From Neorhizobium huautlense (GTDB lineage: Bacteria; Pseudomonadota; Alphaproteobacteria; Rhizobiales; Rhizobiaceae): a stretch of 64,000 nucleotides of DNA. Position numbers and translations under genes: made by a program. This document shows, piece after piece, positions 36,488-45,359 of the stretch (position 1 is the stretch's first letter; every line of letters starts with the position of its first letter). Location: positions 124,001-188,000 of the forward strand of contig NZ_JAUSRF010000001.1 of assembly GCF_030811685.1 (NCBI RefSeq), in the 5' to 3' direction. The notes beneath the pieces are model-generated. The model worked only from the letters and a program-made list of their open reading frames with translations, did not search any database and was not told where the DNA came from.

Positions 36488-37693
36488 ATGACTACAAAGC
36501 TGCCCGTTACCGTGTTGTCCGGCTTTCTCGGCGCCGGCAAGACCACATTACTCAACCACATCCTCACCAACCGCGACGGCCTGCGGGTTGCGCTTATCGT
36601 CAACGACATGAGCGAGGTGAACATCGATGCCGCGCTGGTGCGTGATGGTGGCGCGAACCTGTCCCGAACGCAGGAACAGCTGGTCGAGATGACCAATGGC
36701 TGCATCTGTTGCACGTTGCGAGACGACCTCCTGAAAGAGGTGCGGGCTCTCGCCGAACAGGGGCGTTTCGATTATCTGCTGATCGAATCCACCGGCATCG
36801 CCGAACCCTTGCCGGTGGCCGCGACCTTCGACTTCAGGGACGAAAATGGTCAAAGTCTGTCCGATGTCGCTCGTCTCGATACGATGGTGACGGTGGTCGA
36901 CGCTGCCAACCTGCTGAAGGACTACGGCTCCGCCGATTTCCTGTCGGACCGGGGCGAAACGGCCGGTGAAGGCGATGACAGGACACTTGTCGATCTGCTC
37001 GTCGAACAGATCGAATTTGCCGATGTCATCGTGCTCAACAAGGTCGGCATGGCCTCGCCGTCAGAACGCGATGCGGCACGAAAGATCATCGTGGCGCTTA
37101 ACCCCGATGCGCAGCTGATCGAGACCGATTTCGGCGAGGTGGATCTCAAGCAGATCCTCGGCACCGGCCGTTTCGATTTCGCCAAGGCGGAAACCCATCC
37201 GCTGTGGTTCAAGGAACTGCACGGTTTTGCCGACCACATACCCGAAACCGAGGAATACGGCATTCGCAGCTTCGTCTACCGTGCGAAAAAACCGTTCGAC
37301 CCCACGCGTTTCAAGGCTTTCATCGATCGCTCCTGGCCGGGCGTGGTGCGGGCAAAAGGTTTTTTCTGGCTGGCAACGCGCCCGCATCACGTCGGTGAAA
37401 TGAGCCAGGCCGGCGCTTTGGTGCGGACGCAGAAGATGGGAATGTGGTGGTCATCGGTGCCGAAACAGCAATGGCCGCAGGATCCTGGCTTTCTGGCGAT
37501 GATGAAACCCTATCTCGATCCGATCTGGGGTGACCGTCGGCAGGAGATCGTTTTCATCGGAGCCGACCCGATGAATGAAGCGGTCATTCGGGCCGAACTG
37601 GATGCATGCCTGATCGACAGCCCGAGTTTTCAGCCCGAACGCTGGCGTGATCTTGCCGATCCGTTTGCGCGATGGGAGCGAAACGCCGCCTGA
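36488..37693 (+). CDS. CobW/COG0523-family GTPase, probable zinc chaperone (ZigA-like)
   Basis: The product is 401 residues. Walker A is GFLGAGKT (residues 12-19); the metal-binding CxCC motif is GCICC (Cys72, Cys74, Cys75); the base-recognition motif appears as [10 protein letters not shown] CobW C-terminal domain follows ([19 protein letters not shown]). COG0523 GTPases insert or traffic zinc (or other metals) to client proteins, and Zur-controlled members act under zinc starvation. The operator above supports the zinc assignment. An ATG at 36479 would add 3 residues. Confidence 0.9.
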   Translation: MTTKLPVTVLSGFLGAGKTTLLNHILTNRDGLRVALIVNDMSEVNIDAALVRDGGANLSRTQEQLVEMTNGCICCTLRDDLLKEVRALAEQGRFDYLLIESTGIAEPLPVAATFDFRDENGQSLSDVARLDTMVTVVDAANLLKDYGSADFLSDRGETAGEGDDRTLVDLLVEQIEFADVIVLNKVGMASPSERDAARKIIVALNPDAQLIETDFGEVDLKQILGTGRFDFAKAETHPLWFKELHGFADHIPETEEYGIRSFVYRAKKPFDPTRFKAFIDRSWPGVVRAKGFFWLATRPHHVGEMSQAGALVRTQKMGMWWSSVPKQQWPQDPGFLAMMKPYLDPIWGDRRQEIVFIGADPMNEAVIRAELDACLIDSPSFQPERWRDLADPFARWERNAA

Positions 37694-37706
37694 CGTGAGG
37701 GATCGA

Positions 37707-39503
37707 TTATCGTGACATATCGCCGTCGCGCGGTTCCAGCAGCGCGGCGGCATCGGTCAATGCCGTCAGATAGGCTTGACGGGCATGAGCCGGGGTAAAA
37801 TTATGGTCGGCACCGGCGATCACCGCATGGGCCATCCCTTGAAAAGATCTGAGCCTCTGTCCCTCAGCGCCGAAAAAGTGCCCGAACTCCTCCAGACCGA
37901 CATCGCCGGCGCTGTAAAGCAGACGAACGGGCACCTTGCGTCGTGCCAACTGACGGAAACCGGTTGAGACGGCCCGCTCGCGCGCCGTGATGCCGCCGGC
38001 CAGCCAGACGAAAGGCCGCAGCATGCGTCTGCCCAGCGCCACCGACATCTGTCGAAGTTTGTCAGCGATTTTTATCTCGCCACGCAGCAATTTTCTGAAC
38101 GTGGCGACACGCCAGACATTTTCGACATAATGATCCATCGATTGCACCGGGTTTGCGAGCGCTTCCGCCACGGAGCGGCCCGCGGGCCATTCGTAGACAA
38201 CTGGATTGACGGCAACCACGCCGGCGACACGCTCGTGCCGCCAGGCCGACTGGAGTGCGAGATAGGCGCCGCTGCAACGGCCCGTGATCAGGAATGCGCA
38301 GCCCGGCAGGTGTTTTTCCAGAAAGTCGATCGCGGCATGCACATCATCCAATTGAGCCGGATCGTAGAGAACCTGGCCATCCCGGCCATGCCGGGGCGGG
38401 CTGTCGGCAACATTGGCGCAATCGAAGCGGAGCGACGCAATCCCCTCTTGGGCCAGAACCCGCGCCAGCCTCGCGGTGCATCGCCCCCAGCCGGCCATGC
38501 GGTCATAACCAGCGGACAGAAACACAACCGCCACGGAGCGCAGCGGCACATGCGATGTTGGCCTGCATAAAATGCCGTAAAGCCGGTTGTCCTCGCCGAA
38601 ACGCAACGGCTGTTCGACAAAGCCGGAAAGACCATGCGCAACAGCATGTGATGGCTGGGCATCGGCGATCGTCAAAGGCGTCGGAGACAGGTTTTCGAGC
38701 CAATCGAGAAGTTTCGCAATGACCGTATGGGGCACTTCCGCCATGGTGGGGTTGGTGGTGAGGCTGTGATAACCGTCGAAGGGCGCCCGTTCCACATCAA
38801 GCCCTATATCGTGAAGATGGGTCGCAAAGGCGACATCGGACGGACGCTCGTCACGCGTCAGCACCAGCGCCTGCCTGAACGAGAGCTTCTCCACCTTCAT
38901 GAGGTCGATCAGCTTGAGATCGGCAGCCAGCGGCCCGGACAGGGAAAGCCCCGCCAGCGTGATCGCAGCCCCTTCGACCTCCTGAGCCGCGATGCCGAGC
39001 TTGTCGTCGGTCATCCGCGCCATGGCCTGCATTTCCCGCAGATAGGCACGCCCCGACACGACCGGAGCCAGAAAGGCGACCGTTTCACACATGTCGATCC
39101 GCTTATTCGCCTGCATCGCGACGGCTGCTCCGATGCCCTGCGCCACGATGACGATCCGCTCGCAGCCGGACAATTGCCTGAGCTGTCCGACTGCCGCGAC
39201 AAGATTGTCTGTCCAGACATCGAACCCGGACACTTCGCTATCGTCGGCAAAGGAATCGCCCGTACCGGCATAATCAAAACGCAGGCTGGCAAACCCATTG
39301 TCAGCGAGTTCTTCGGCCATGATGCGGAAAAACTTCCGGCCGCACATTTCCTCCAGCCCCCACGGGCTGGCCAGCAGGATGGCGACGGGCCTGCGCGCGC
39401 CGGAAGCCGGAGAAAACAGCCCGACCGTGCCATCGAACGTGACCGGCACGGAAGCCGACCTTCCTCCGCCTGACGCCGATTGCCCCTGACCTGACCCGTC
39501 CAT
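37707..39503 (-). CDS. Protein with two alpha/beta-hydrolase domains, polysaccharide locus
   Basis: The product is 598 residues made of two consecutive alpha/beta-hydrolase-like domains: residues ~15-290 (RPVAILLASPWGLEEMCGRK, RFDYAGTGDS) and ~310-590 (VAVVFLSAGYDRMAGWGRCT, RFDCANVADS). The nucleophile elbow is G-x-S-x-G-like but altered: VAQGIGAAVA in the first (no Ser) and ITGRCSGAYLAL in the second. The pattern resembles exosortase-A-associated hydrolases 1 and 2 fused. It may be a deacylase or acyl transferase acting on the polysaccharide (inference). GAGGGCGG precedes the ATG at 39503. Its start is 17 bases after the heparinase gene stop. Confidence 0.75.
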   Translation of the reverse strand: MDGSGQGQSASGGGRSASVPVTFDGTVGLFSPASGARRPVAILLASPWGLEEMCGRKFFRIMAEELADNGFASLRFDYAGTGDSFADDSEVSGFDVWTDNLVAAVGQLRQLSGCERIVIVAQGIGAAVAMQANKRIDMCETVAFLAPVVSGRAYLREMQAMARMTDDKLGIAAQEVEGAAITLAGLSLSGPLAADLKLIDLMKVEKLSFRQALVLTRDERPSDVAFATHLHDIGLDVERAPFDGYHSLTTNPTMAEVPHTVIAKLLDWLENLSPTPLTIADAQPSHAVAHGLSGFVEQPLRFGEDNRLYGILCRPTSHVPLRSVAVVFLSAGYDRMAGWGRCTARLARVLAQEGIASLRFDCANVADSPPRHGRDGQVLYDPAQLDDVHAAIDFLEKHLPGCAFLITGRCSGAYLALQSAWRHERVAGVVAVNPVVYEWPAGRSVAEALANPVQSMDHYVENVWRVATFRKLLRGEIKIADKLRQMSVALGRRMLRPFVWLAGGITARERAVSTGFRQLARRKVPVRLLYSAGDVGLEEFGHFFGAEGQRLRSFQGMAHAVIAGADHNFTPAHARQAYLTALTDAAALLEPRDGDMSR

Positions 39504-39520
39504 GTTTCCGCCCTCGCCGA

Positions 39521-41437
39521 TCAGCGCTGAGATGGTGACAATGGCATGACCGGAGACAGCACGATATTGACACCGCTGCCACCGACCGAACCGTTCCAGC
39601 AGAGACGTGGCGCCGGCATTTTGACGCCGAAACATGGGGAAACCCAGCCGCCATCACCGGGCTTTTCGCCACCGCTCGACACTGAAATGTCCCCCTCCGG
39701 AAATTGCAGATGCAGCACCGGTCCCTCTCCATCCATCACCCGCACGAGTGTGCCATCGATATGCGCTTCCAGATGCGGTGCCAGCTGGAACACGATTTCA
39801 GCCGGGCGCGCCGTTCCGAGCAGCAGATCGGTGATGATGATATTGCCCTGTTCAAGGCGAATCTTTCGCTGATGGCGTGCGCCGAACCGCTGTTCGTAAC
39901 CTCCGTGTTCTGCCGTCAGCGACCAGTTCTCACCGGACACATATTCGACCAGCGTCGCATCCGCCTTGTGCGACCAGTTGAAGGCGCCCGACATGATGCT
40001 CTGGCTTTCGCCGGCAATATTGAGCGTATTATGCGCCATGGTCGAGCGGAACCAGTTGCGCCAAATGCCGCCGGAACCGTAAGCCCAGGTGCCGGGATCG
40101 ACCAGAACCGGCTTTCCGTCGATCGCCAGTGTGAGCGACAAGGCATCGGCATGCCCATGGGCGGCGATGGACAGATAACCCAGCGGGCCGTGATCGAACA
40201 CAAGCTCGACATCGCCTTCGCCAGAGCGCGCCCGCCAGATGGACAACCCGCTGTCTTCGAACACGCGCAGGCCGGACGGTTTTTGGGCAAAGGTTTTCGG
40301 GTGACCGAAAAACAGACCGCGCATATCCCCTTGCGGAGAGGCAATCCCTGTTGTGTCGAACAAGCCGGCAATCGCTGCTGCGACGGAGCCGACATAATCG
40401 CTTTCCGCCCCCAGCGTCAGCACTCGGCCCTCGTCATCATCTCCGAATTTCGCTGTCGATGGCAACCATGCGACAAAAGACGCAAAGGCCTGCAGACGCT
40501 CGTTCACGAGCGTTCCGAAATCCCGTCCCTTTTTGCGGGCAGCAACAAGACAGAAAAGAACAAGTTCCACGGTGAAGGCTGCATAGGTCGGGCTCTGTTC
40601 GGCACCACCGCCATCGCCAAAAATCTGTTTCAGCAGTTCTTCGGAAAGATGCCTTTCCGCTTGCTCGACATTTTGGCCGAGCGCCAGACCGATGAGATAT
40701 TCGCCGGCCAGTTCCGCCACGAGATGGTTGTTGGCCGAGGAATGAAGCGAGGGGAACCGTTTCAGCCAGAAAAGGCTGGCCGAGAGGATCCGGCTGATAC
40801 GCGCCACCGTTGCGGCGTTCAATTCATCCACGAGGAGATCACGCACCACGATCAGGCTTATGCATCGCAGCGCCACTTCGATGCCCGAGGCCCAGCCGAT
40901 GCCGGTGAATGGCGGATTGGCGCGATGCCAGCTTTCAATCGCCTCTTCGATCGCAGCCAGCGCCTTGCCATCACCGGCGAGCACATGATGCATGGCCAGA
41001 GCCGGCAGGACCTGCAGCCGCCCGATTTCCCAGGCATATTTGATATCGCCGCGAGACCCATCGTGACGATAGCTGATATCGAATGTGTAAGTGCCCGCGC
41101 CCGGCCAATGCCGGCCGGTTACGGGATCGAGTGACCACAGATTTTCGGGAAACAGATTGTCGGGCGCCCGCTGCGGCCATGTTTGGCCTAGCGCCGAAAA
41201 CTTTCCGGCCAGAACATTTTCGGCGGCAGAGGCGATCACTTCGCGTTCGGCAGCCGTTGCATGGACCACGCGCTGGCGCAGGCCGGGGAACACAGAGGTC
41301 AGCGGCACCGGCGCATATCTTTCCCAGCCACCGTGACGATGGCGCGAGCTTATCCTGCGCGCCTTTTCAACGACGCGATGGAGGATTTCGGCAGCGCCCA
41401 TATTGCGCAGCCGGTTCACATACCATGCAAAAGTCAT
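39521..41437 (-). CDS. Heparinase II/III family polysaccharide lyase-like protein
   Basis: The product is 638 residues. An alpha/alpha-toroid part (WHRANPPFTGIGWASGIEVA, FPSLHSSANNHLVAELAGEY) is followed by a beta-sandwich heparinase II/III domain (YLSIAAHGHADALSLTLAID, FRSTMAHNTLNI). Such proteins in bacterial polysaccharide loci cleave uronate-containing chains by beta-elimination. No signal peptide is evident at MTFAWYVNRLRNMGAAEILH, so location is uncertain. The ATG at 41437 gives this typical head; an upstream frame to 41503 is less likely. It is cotranscribed with the double hydrolase. Confidence 0.85.
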   Translation of the reverse strand: MTFAWYVNRLRNMGAAEILHRVVEKARRISSRHRHGGWERYAPVPLTSVFPGLRQRVVHATAAEREVIASAAENVLAGKFSALGQTWPQRAPDNLFPENLWSLDPVTGRHWPGAGTYTFDISYRHDGSRGDIKYAWEIGRLQVLPALAMHHVLAGDGKALAAIEEAIESWHRANPPFTGIGWASGIEVALRCISLIVVRDLLVDELNAATVARISRILSASLFWLKRFPSLHSSANNHLVAELAGEYLIGLALGQNVEQAERHLSEELLKQIFGDGGGAEQSPTYAAFTVELVLFCLVAARKKGRDFGTLVNERLQAFASFVAWLPSTAKFGDDDEGRVLTLGAESDYVGSVAAAIAGLFDTTGIASPQGDMRGLFFGHPKTFAQKPSGLRVFEDSGLSIWRARSGEGDVELVFDHGPLGYLSIAAHGHADALSLTLAIDGKPVLVDPGTWAYGSGGIWRNWFRSTMAHNTLNIAGESQSIMSGAFNWSHKADATLVEYVSGENWSLTAEHGGYEQRFGARHQRKIRLEQGNIIITDLLLGTARPAEIVFQLAPHLEAHIDGTLVRVMDGEGPVLHLQFPEGDISVSSGGEKPGDGGWVSPCFGVKMPAPRLCWNGSVGGSGVNIVLSPVMPLSPSQR

Positions 41438-41475
41438 CTGCCCCGCCACCACACTATGACCCGCCCCACGGCATT

Positions 41476-41498
41476 CACCATATCTGCAACTCATGGTG
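41476..41498. promoter_or_regulatory. Inverted repeat in the heparinase/GH5 divergent promoter
   Basis: CACCAT-N11-ATGGTG is perfect over 6-bp arms and lies between the divergent heparinase-like and GH5 genes. It is a candidate shared operator. Confidence 0.35.
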
Positions 41499-41567
41499 AG
41501 CAATCATTCTCTTTTGCCGAGGCTTCGTTAAAATCCCCTGAGCCAAAGGTCACGATGGGGGAAAACC

Positions 41568-42821
41568 GTGAAAAGATTGGTTTCTGCCTGTGCATTTTTC
41601 ATGCTGTCCCTTTCGACAGCGAGCGCCGACCCGATCGAACTGAAACGCGGCGTCGGCTTGCACCAATGGTTGAACTGGTCGCCGGTGACGGACGATGGCA
41701 GCTACCGGTTTCCGCCCTACCGAAGCGTAGAGCAATGGCTGTCCGGCGATCGAAAAATCACCGACTGGCCGAAGGGCGATCCTTTCGAGGCCATTCGCGC
41801 ACTGGGTTTCGATTTCGTACGGCTGAGCGTCGATCCGGGCCCGCTGGTTGCCGATCCCGCCCAGCGCAAGCAAACCCTTGCGCTGCTTTCCAAAAATGTC
41901 CGGAGACTGACGGATGCCGGCCTCAAAGTGGTGTTCGACCTGCACGGCGTCAGCCAGGTGCCTGCCTATAGCATGAAGATGATCTATGACGGCGCCGATA
42001 GCGATGGCGTGGCGCGTTATCGCGATATGGTCAAATCGGTCGCCGCCATGCTGGTCGAGATCGGCACCGACAAGGTGGCGCTCGAACCCTATAACGAACC
42101 CGCCTATTACCCCTGCGATGCCAGCGGCACCGACGACTGGCAGCGTATCATGACCGGAACGGTCGAGGACATCCGCTCGGTCAGCACCGAACTGACGATC
42201 GTCGCCACCGGCGCCTGCGGTGGCGGCATTACCGGTCTTGTCCACATCGATCCGACATTCGACGACAGGAATATTCTCTACAGTTTTCACATGTACGAGC
42301 CGCTGAGTTTCACCCACCAGCAGCCGGAGGAAAAGGAAGGTTTTTTGTCCGGCCTGCCGTGGCCGGCCAGAAGTGGTTCACCGCAGACGGTGATCGAGGG
42401 TCTGCGGGCGCATATGACAAGCGCCGGCTTGTCTATGGATCAGCAGGACGAGGCCATCGGCGAAATCAGGAAACCGATTGCGGACTATTTCAAGAAGGGC
42501 TGGAACGAAGCCATTCTCAAGGCCCGTCTCGATGAGGTGGTGGCCTGGGGGCAGAAACACGGCATCGCACCAGACCGTCTGTTCATGGGAGAGTTCGGCG
42601 CGATCCGCATCACCGACGACGGTCGCATGGGATCCTATGATGCCGACCGGCTGTATTACCTCAAAACCGTGCGGGAAACGGCGGAGAGACATGGCATCGC
42701 ATGGTCGATCTGGGAATATTCCAATCCGCATGGCATGACCGTCATTCAGCCCAAGGGCAAGGCGGTTCCGGATGACGATCTTTTGCAGGCGATCGGCCTG
42801 AAACCGTCAGCCGGGCAATAG
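41568..42821 (+). CDS. Secreted glycoside hydrolase family 5 endoglucanase-type enzyme
   Basis: The product is 417 residues. A signal peptide (MKRLVSACAFFMLSLSTASA) precedes a GH5-type (beta/alpha)8 barrel. The acid/base Glu177 is in ALEPYNEPAY and the nucleophile Glu342 in FMGEFGA; SFHMYEP supplies the usual active-site His/Tyr. It would hydrolyse beta-1,4-type glucans or a related backbone outside the cytoplasm. Its place in a polysaccharide biosynthesis locus suggests it trims or recycles the polymer. The start is GTG with a G-rich ribosome binding region upstream. Confidence 0.88.
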   Translation: MKRLVSACAFFMLSLSTASADPIELKRGVGLHQWLNWSPVTDDGSYRFPPYRSVEQWLSGDRKITDWPKGDPFEAIRALGFDFVRLSVDPGPLVADPAQRKQTLALLSKNVRRLTDAGLKVVFDLHGVSQVPAYSMKMIYDGADSDGVARYRDMVKSVAAMLVEIGTDKVALEPYNEPAYYPCDASGTDDWQRIMTGTVEDIRSVSTELTIVATGACGGGITGLVHIDPTFDDRNILYSFHMYEPLSFTHQQPEEKEGFLSGLPWPARSGSPQTVIEGLRAHMTSAGLSMDQQDEAIGEIRKPIADYFKKGWNEAILKARLDEVVAWGQKHGIAPDRLFMGEFGAIRITDDGRMGSYDADRLYYLKTVRETAERHGIAWSIWEYSNPHGMTVIQPKGKAVPDDDLLQAIGLKPSAGQ

Positions 42822-42835
42822 TCGATGCGTTAAGG

Positions 42836-44155
42836 TCAGTCGATCTGCCGCAGCACCAGCGGCGCCTTGCCGCTTGCCGTGCGCGTCAGCCGGTCGATGG
42901 TCTTGATCTGGACCTCCATATTCGCCGGAATTTTTTGACGCGCATTGGCGAGAATGATGCCGGCCGCATGCTCGCCAAAATTTTGAAGCGGCACGACGTG
43001 GATTTCCACCTTCGCCTTGCTGGTCTGCACGATCTGCATCTGGGCGATATCCGGCACATTGCGTGGAATATGATTGATGCCGATGATGCGTGATCCTTCC
43101 GGCGAAAGCACATATTCCGAACGTCTGCCCTCAATGCCTTCGAAGGGCAGAATCCCGAGCGTGACGGCTTCCAGATCAGCAACTCCCATACCCTTGCGGA
43201 CCTTTGCGAGGTCGCCGGTGCGAAACCGGACGAGTGGCTGGGCGGGGTTGCAGTAGGATGTGCCGATGATCTCGTAATAGCTGTGGGTGTCGTCCTCATG
43301 GGCGGGCAGCAGCTCGACACGCCCATAAGCCGGCATGAAGTAGTGCGCACTGTCTTTGACATGCCATGAGGCGCAGACCCGTTCGGACTGTCCATAAAAA
43401 TCCAGAACCGGCGCCTTCAGGATCACCGAAGCCTCCTGTTGCATGGCAGCGTCGAGGACTTCCGAAGAGGAAACGACGAGCTTGAGACCGGCAAGCCCCC
43501 CATCGCCCAAGAATTTCGCGCCGAGCCTGACAAAAGCTTCCAGCGCCGACGGATAGACCCAGAGAATATCCGGGCGAAAATCGCGGATGGCCGCAACGAA
43601 ATCACTGACCGTGGCGGCATTCAGATGGATGCTGGAGCAGGCGAGATGCAGGCCGCCATGGCGCAACTGCCAATGGGGTGGCCGCATGTCGGCGGGGTCC
43701 TTGAACGTATCGCCCCGCAGAACGGCAATGCGCGCTGTCTTCCAGTCCACACCCGCATGACGTTTCACAAGATGATCGATGACCGCCTGTTCGAAAACCA
43801 CCGACTGCAGGGAGCGGCGGAGGACAATCGGCACGCCAGTCGTGCCGCCCGTGGCGGCGGCACGGGCCGGGAGAAGTGTTCTGGCTGAGCAGAGGGCCTC
43901 ATCCTGTCGCAAGACGTCTTTTTCGAGGATCGGCCAATCATCATACGTCGCCGAGCCACCAATCGAGCGACCGTATCGCGTACCTTGCGCCTGCTTCAAC
44001 GTCCGTGCCGTCAGCCGGTCTCGCAGCGCTTGCCGCTGTTCGAACGACATGTCTTCAGAGCGGCGCAGAAGGTCCATGAAATGAGAGTAGAGACCGGGCG
44101 CGCGACGAACGAAATTTTCGGCCAGCGAGTTCTTCAGATGTGACGTTATTCCCAT
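42836..44155 (-). CDS. CapK/PaaK-like adenylate-forming enzyme
   Basis: The product is 439 residues. It resembles phenylacetate-CoA-ligase-like proteins of capsule loci (CapK family). The adenylate-forming P-loop is AAATGGTTGVPIVLRRS, followed by LDFYGQSERVCASWHV and the hinge-region FRTGDLAKV. The C-terminal lid domain ends in RTASGKAPLVLRQ, with the conserved catalytic-type Lys. It may activate an acyl or amino-acyl group for attachment to the polymer; the substrate is unknown. The start overlaps the stop of the upstream GT4 gene by one base. Confidence 0.82.
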   Translation of the reverse strand: MGITSHLKNSLAENFVRRAPGLYSHFMDLLRRSEDMSFEQRQALRDRLTARTLKQAQGTRYGRSIGGSATYDDWPILEKDVLRQDEALCSARTLLPARAAATGGTTGVPIVLRRSLQSVVFEQAVIDHLVKRHAGVDWKTARIAVLRGDTFKDPADMRPPHWQLRHGGLHLACSSIHLNAATVSDFVAAIRDFRPDILWVYPSALEAFVRLGAKFLGDGGLAGLKLVVSSSEVLDAAMQQEASVILKAPVLDFYGQSERVCASWHVKDSAHYFMPAYGRVELLPAHEDDTHSYYEIIGTSYCNPAQPLVRFRTGDLAKVRKGMGVADLEAVTLGILPFEGIEGRRSEYVLSPEGSRIIGINHIPRNVPDIAQMQIVQTSKAKVEIHVVPLQNFGEHAAGIILANARQKIPANMEVQIKTIDRLTRTASGKAPLVLRQID

Positions 44156-45270
44156 CAGCCCGTCTCCCCGCCCCGATGTGCCGCCTCTTTCCAGACCAAA
44201 CGGATCTGCTCCGCATAAGGCTCGATCGTCAGATGTTTCTGCTGGAAAACCCGACCGGCCACCCCCAGCCTTTGGCGCAGGTCCGCATCCTCGACCATGC
44301 GCAGCAATGCAGCCGAAAGCGCTCTGTCATCGCCCGGAGGCACAAGCAGGCCCGTCTCTTCATGCCGAATAATGTCCTCGACCGCACCGACCGGGGTCAC
44401 AACCACCGCGAGGCCGTAAGCCATGGCTTCGATCACCGACATCGGCAGATTTTCCGCGAACGACGGGAGCGTCAGAATGTCGGAGATGGACAGCAACCGC
44501 GCGACATCGTCCGGACCAAGCCATCCCGGCACATCGACCCTGTCGGCGAGTCCCAGATCGTCTATTTCCCGGCGAAGCTCCGTCACCGCGCCGTCACCGG
44601 CTATCGTGGCGCGCCAGCCGTCTTTTCCCCTCATTGCAGTGAGCGCCTTGACGAGTTGCGGAACGCCCTTGCGATCCTCGATCCGTCCGAGAAAAAGGAT
44701 ATGAACCTTTTCGCCTCCGCCGACATGCGGCAGGCGGGGAGGTTCGACGGCATTGGCAACGATCACGACCCGCGACGCCGCCTCCGGCACCCGTTCGGCG
44801 ACAAAGGCCTTCCACGGACTGCCGAGCACGATGATGCCGGCCGCCTTGCTGAACATGTTTCGGATAGCGCGGTTCAGAATGCTGTCGCGCGTCGACCAGA
44901 AGGATCGGTATTCGGCGCCGTGCAGATGAAGAAGATAGGGTACGCCGACCAGACGCGCGCAAGCAGCGATGACCAGCTTGCGATAGGTGCTGCCACGGCT
45001 AGCAAGGTTGACATGCACCAGATCCAGTTCGCCGCGCATTCGTCCGAAAAAAATCGCAAGGCAGAAACGCAAGAGATGCATCCAGGCAAAAACGATCGAT
45101 CCACGCCCGCGCGTCGCCAGAAAACGAACACGCATATCCTGGCCCCCCTGCCGCTCAAGCACGCCCTTCAGCGCGGCCATGATACGGTCGATGCCGCCCT
45201 GCCCCAAACCGCCGGCGGGCGTGGCAACCAGTATGTTCAGCGGTCGGTCGGCAACGGGTTTTTCCGGCAT
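44155..45270 (-). CDS. Glycosyltransferase family 4
   Basis: The product is 371 residues with a GT-B fold. The N-terminal domain has GGLGQGGIDRIMAALKG; the C-terminal nucleotide-sugar domain has ILFLGRIEDRKGVPQLVKAL and the E-x7-E motif SFAENLPMSVIEAMAYG. It should add one sugar of the repeat unit from a nucleotide donor on the cytosolic face of the membrane. Donor and linkage are unknown. It is cotranscribed with the CapK-like gene and divergent from wzx. Confidence 0.9.
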   Translation of the reverse strand: MPEKPVADRPLNILVATPAGGLGQGGIDRIMAALKGVLERQGGQDMRVRFLATRGRGSIVFAWMHLLRFCLAIFFGRMRGELDLVHVNLASRGSTYRKLVIAACARLVGVPYLLHLHGAEYRSFWSTRDSILNRAIRNMFSKAAGIIVLGSPWKAFVAERVPEAASRVVIVANAVEPPRLPHVGGGEKVHILFLGRIEDRKGVPQLVKALTAMRGKDGWRATIAGDGAVTELRREIDDLGLADRVDVPGWLGPDDVARLLSISDILTLPSFAENLPMSVIEAMAYGLAVVVTPVGAVEDIIRHEETGLLVPPGDDRALSAALLRMVEDADLRQRLGVAGRVFQQKHLTIEPYAEQIRLVWKEAAHRGGETG

Positions 45271-45282
45271 GCTTTTCCACGA

Positions 45283-45312
45283 TCAGGCCCACAATCAGGC
45301 GTTGGTTCAGGC
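45283..45312. promoter_or_regulatory. Three TCAGGC direct repeats with exact 12-base period
   Basis: TCAGGC occurs at 45283-45288, 45295-45300 and 45307-45312 between the divergent GT4 and wzx genes. The strict 12-base spacing suggests a cooperative regulator site, although chance cannot be excluded. Confidence 0.4.
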
Positions 45313-45359
45313 AGATAGACTGTTAAGAAATAGAAGCTAGGTTTCCGTTAAGCCGACCG

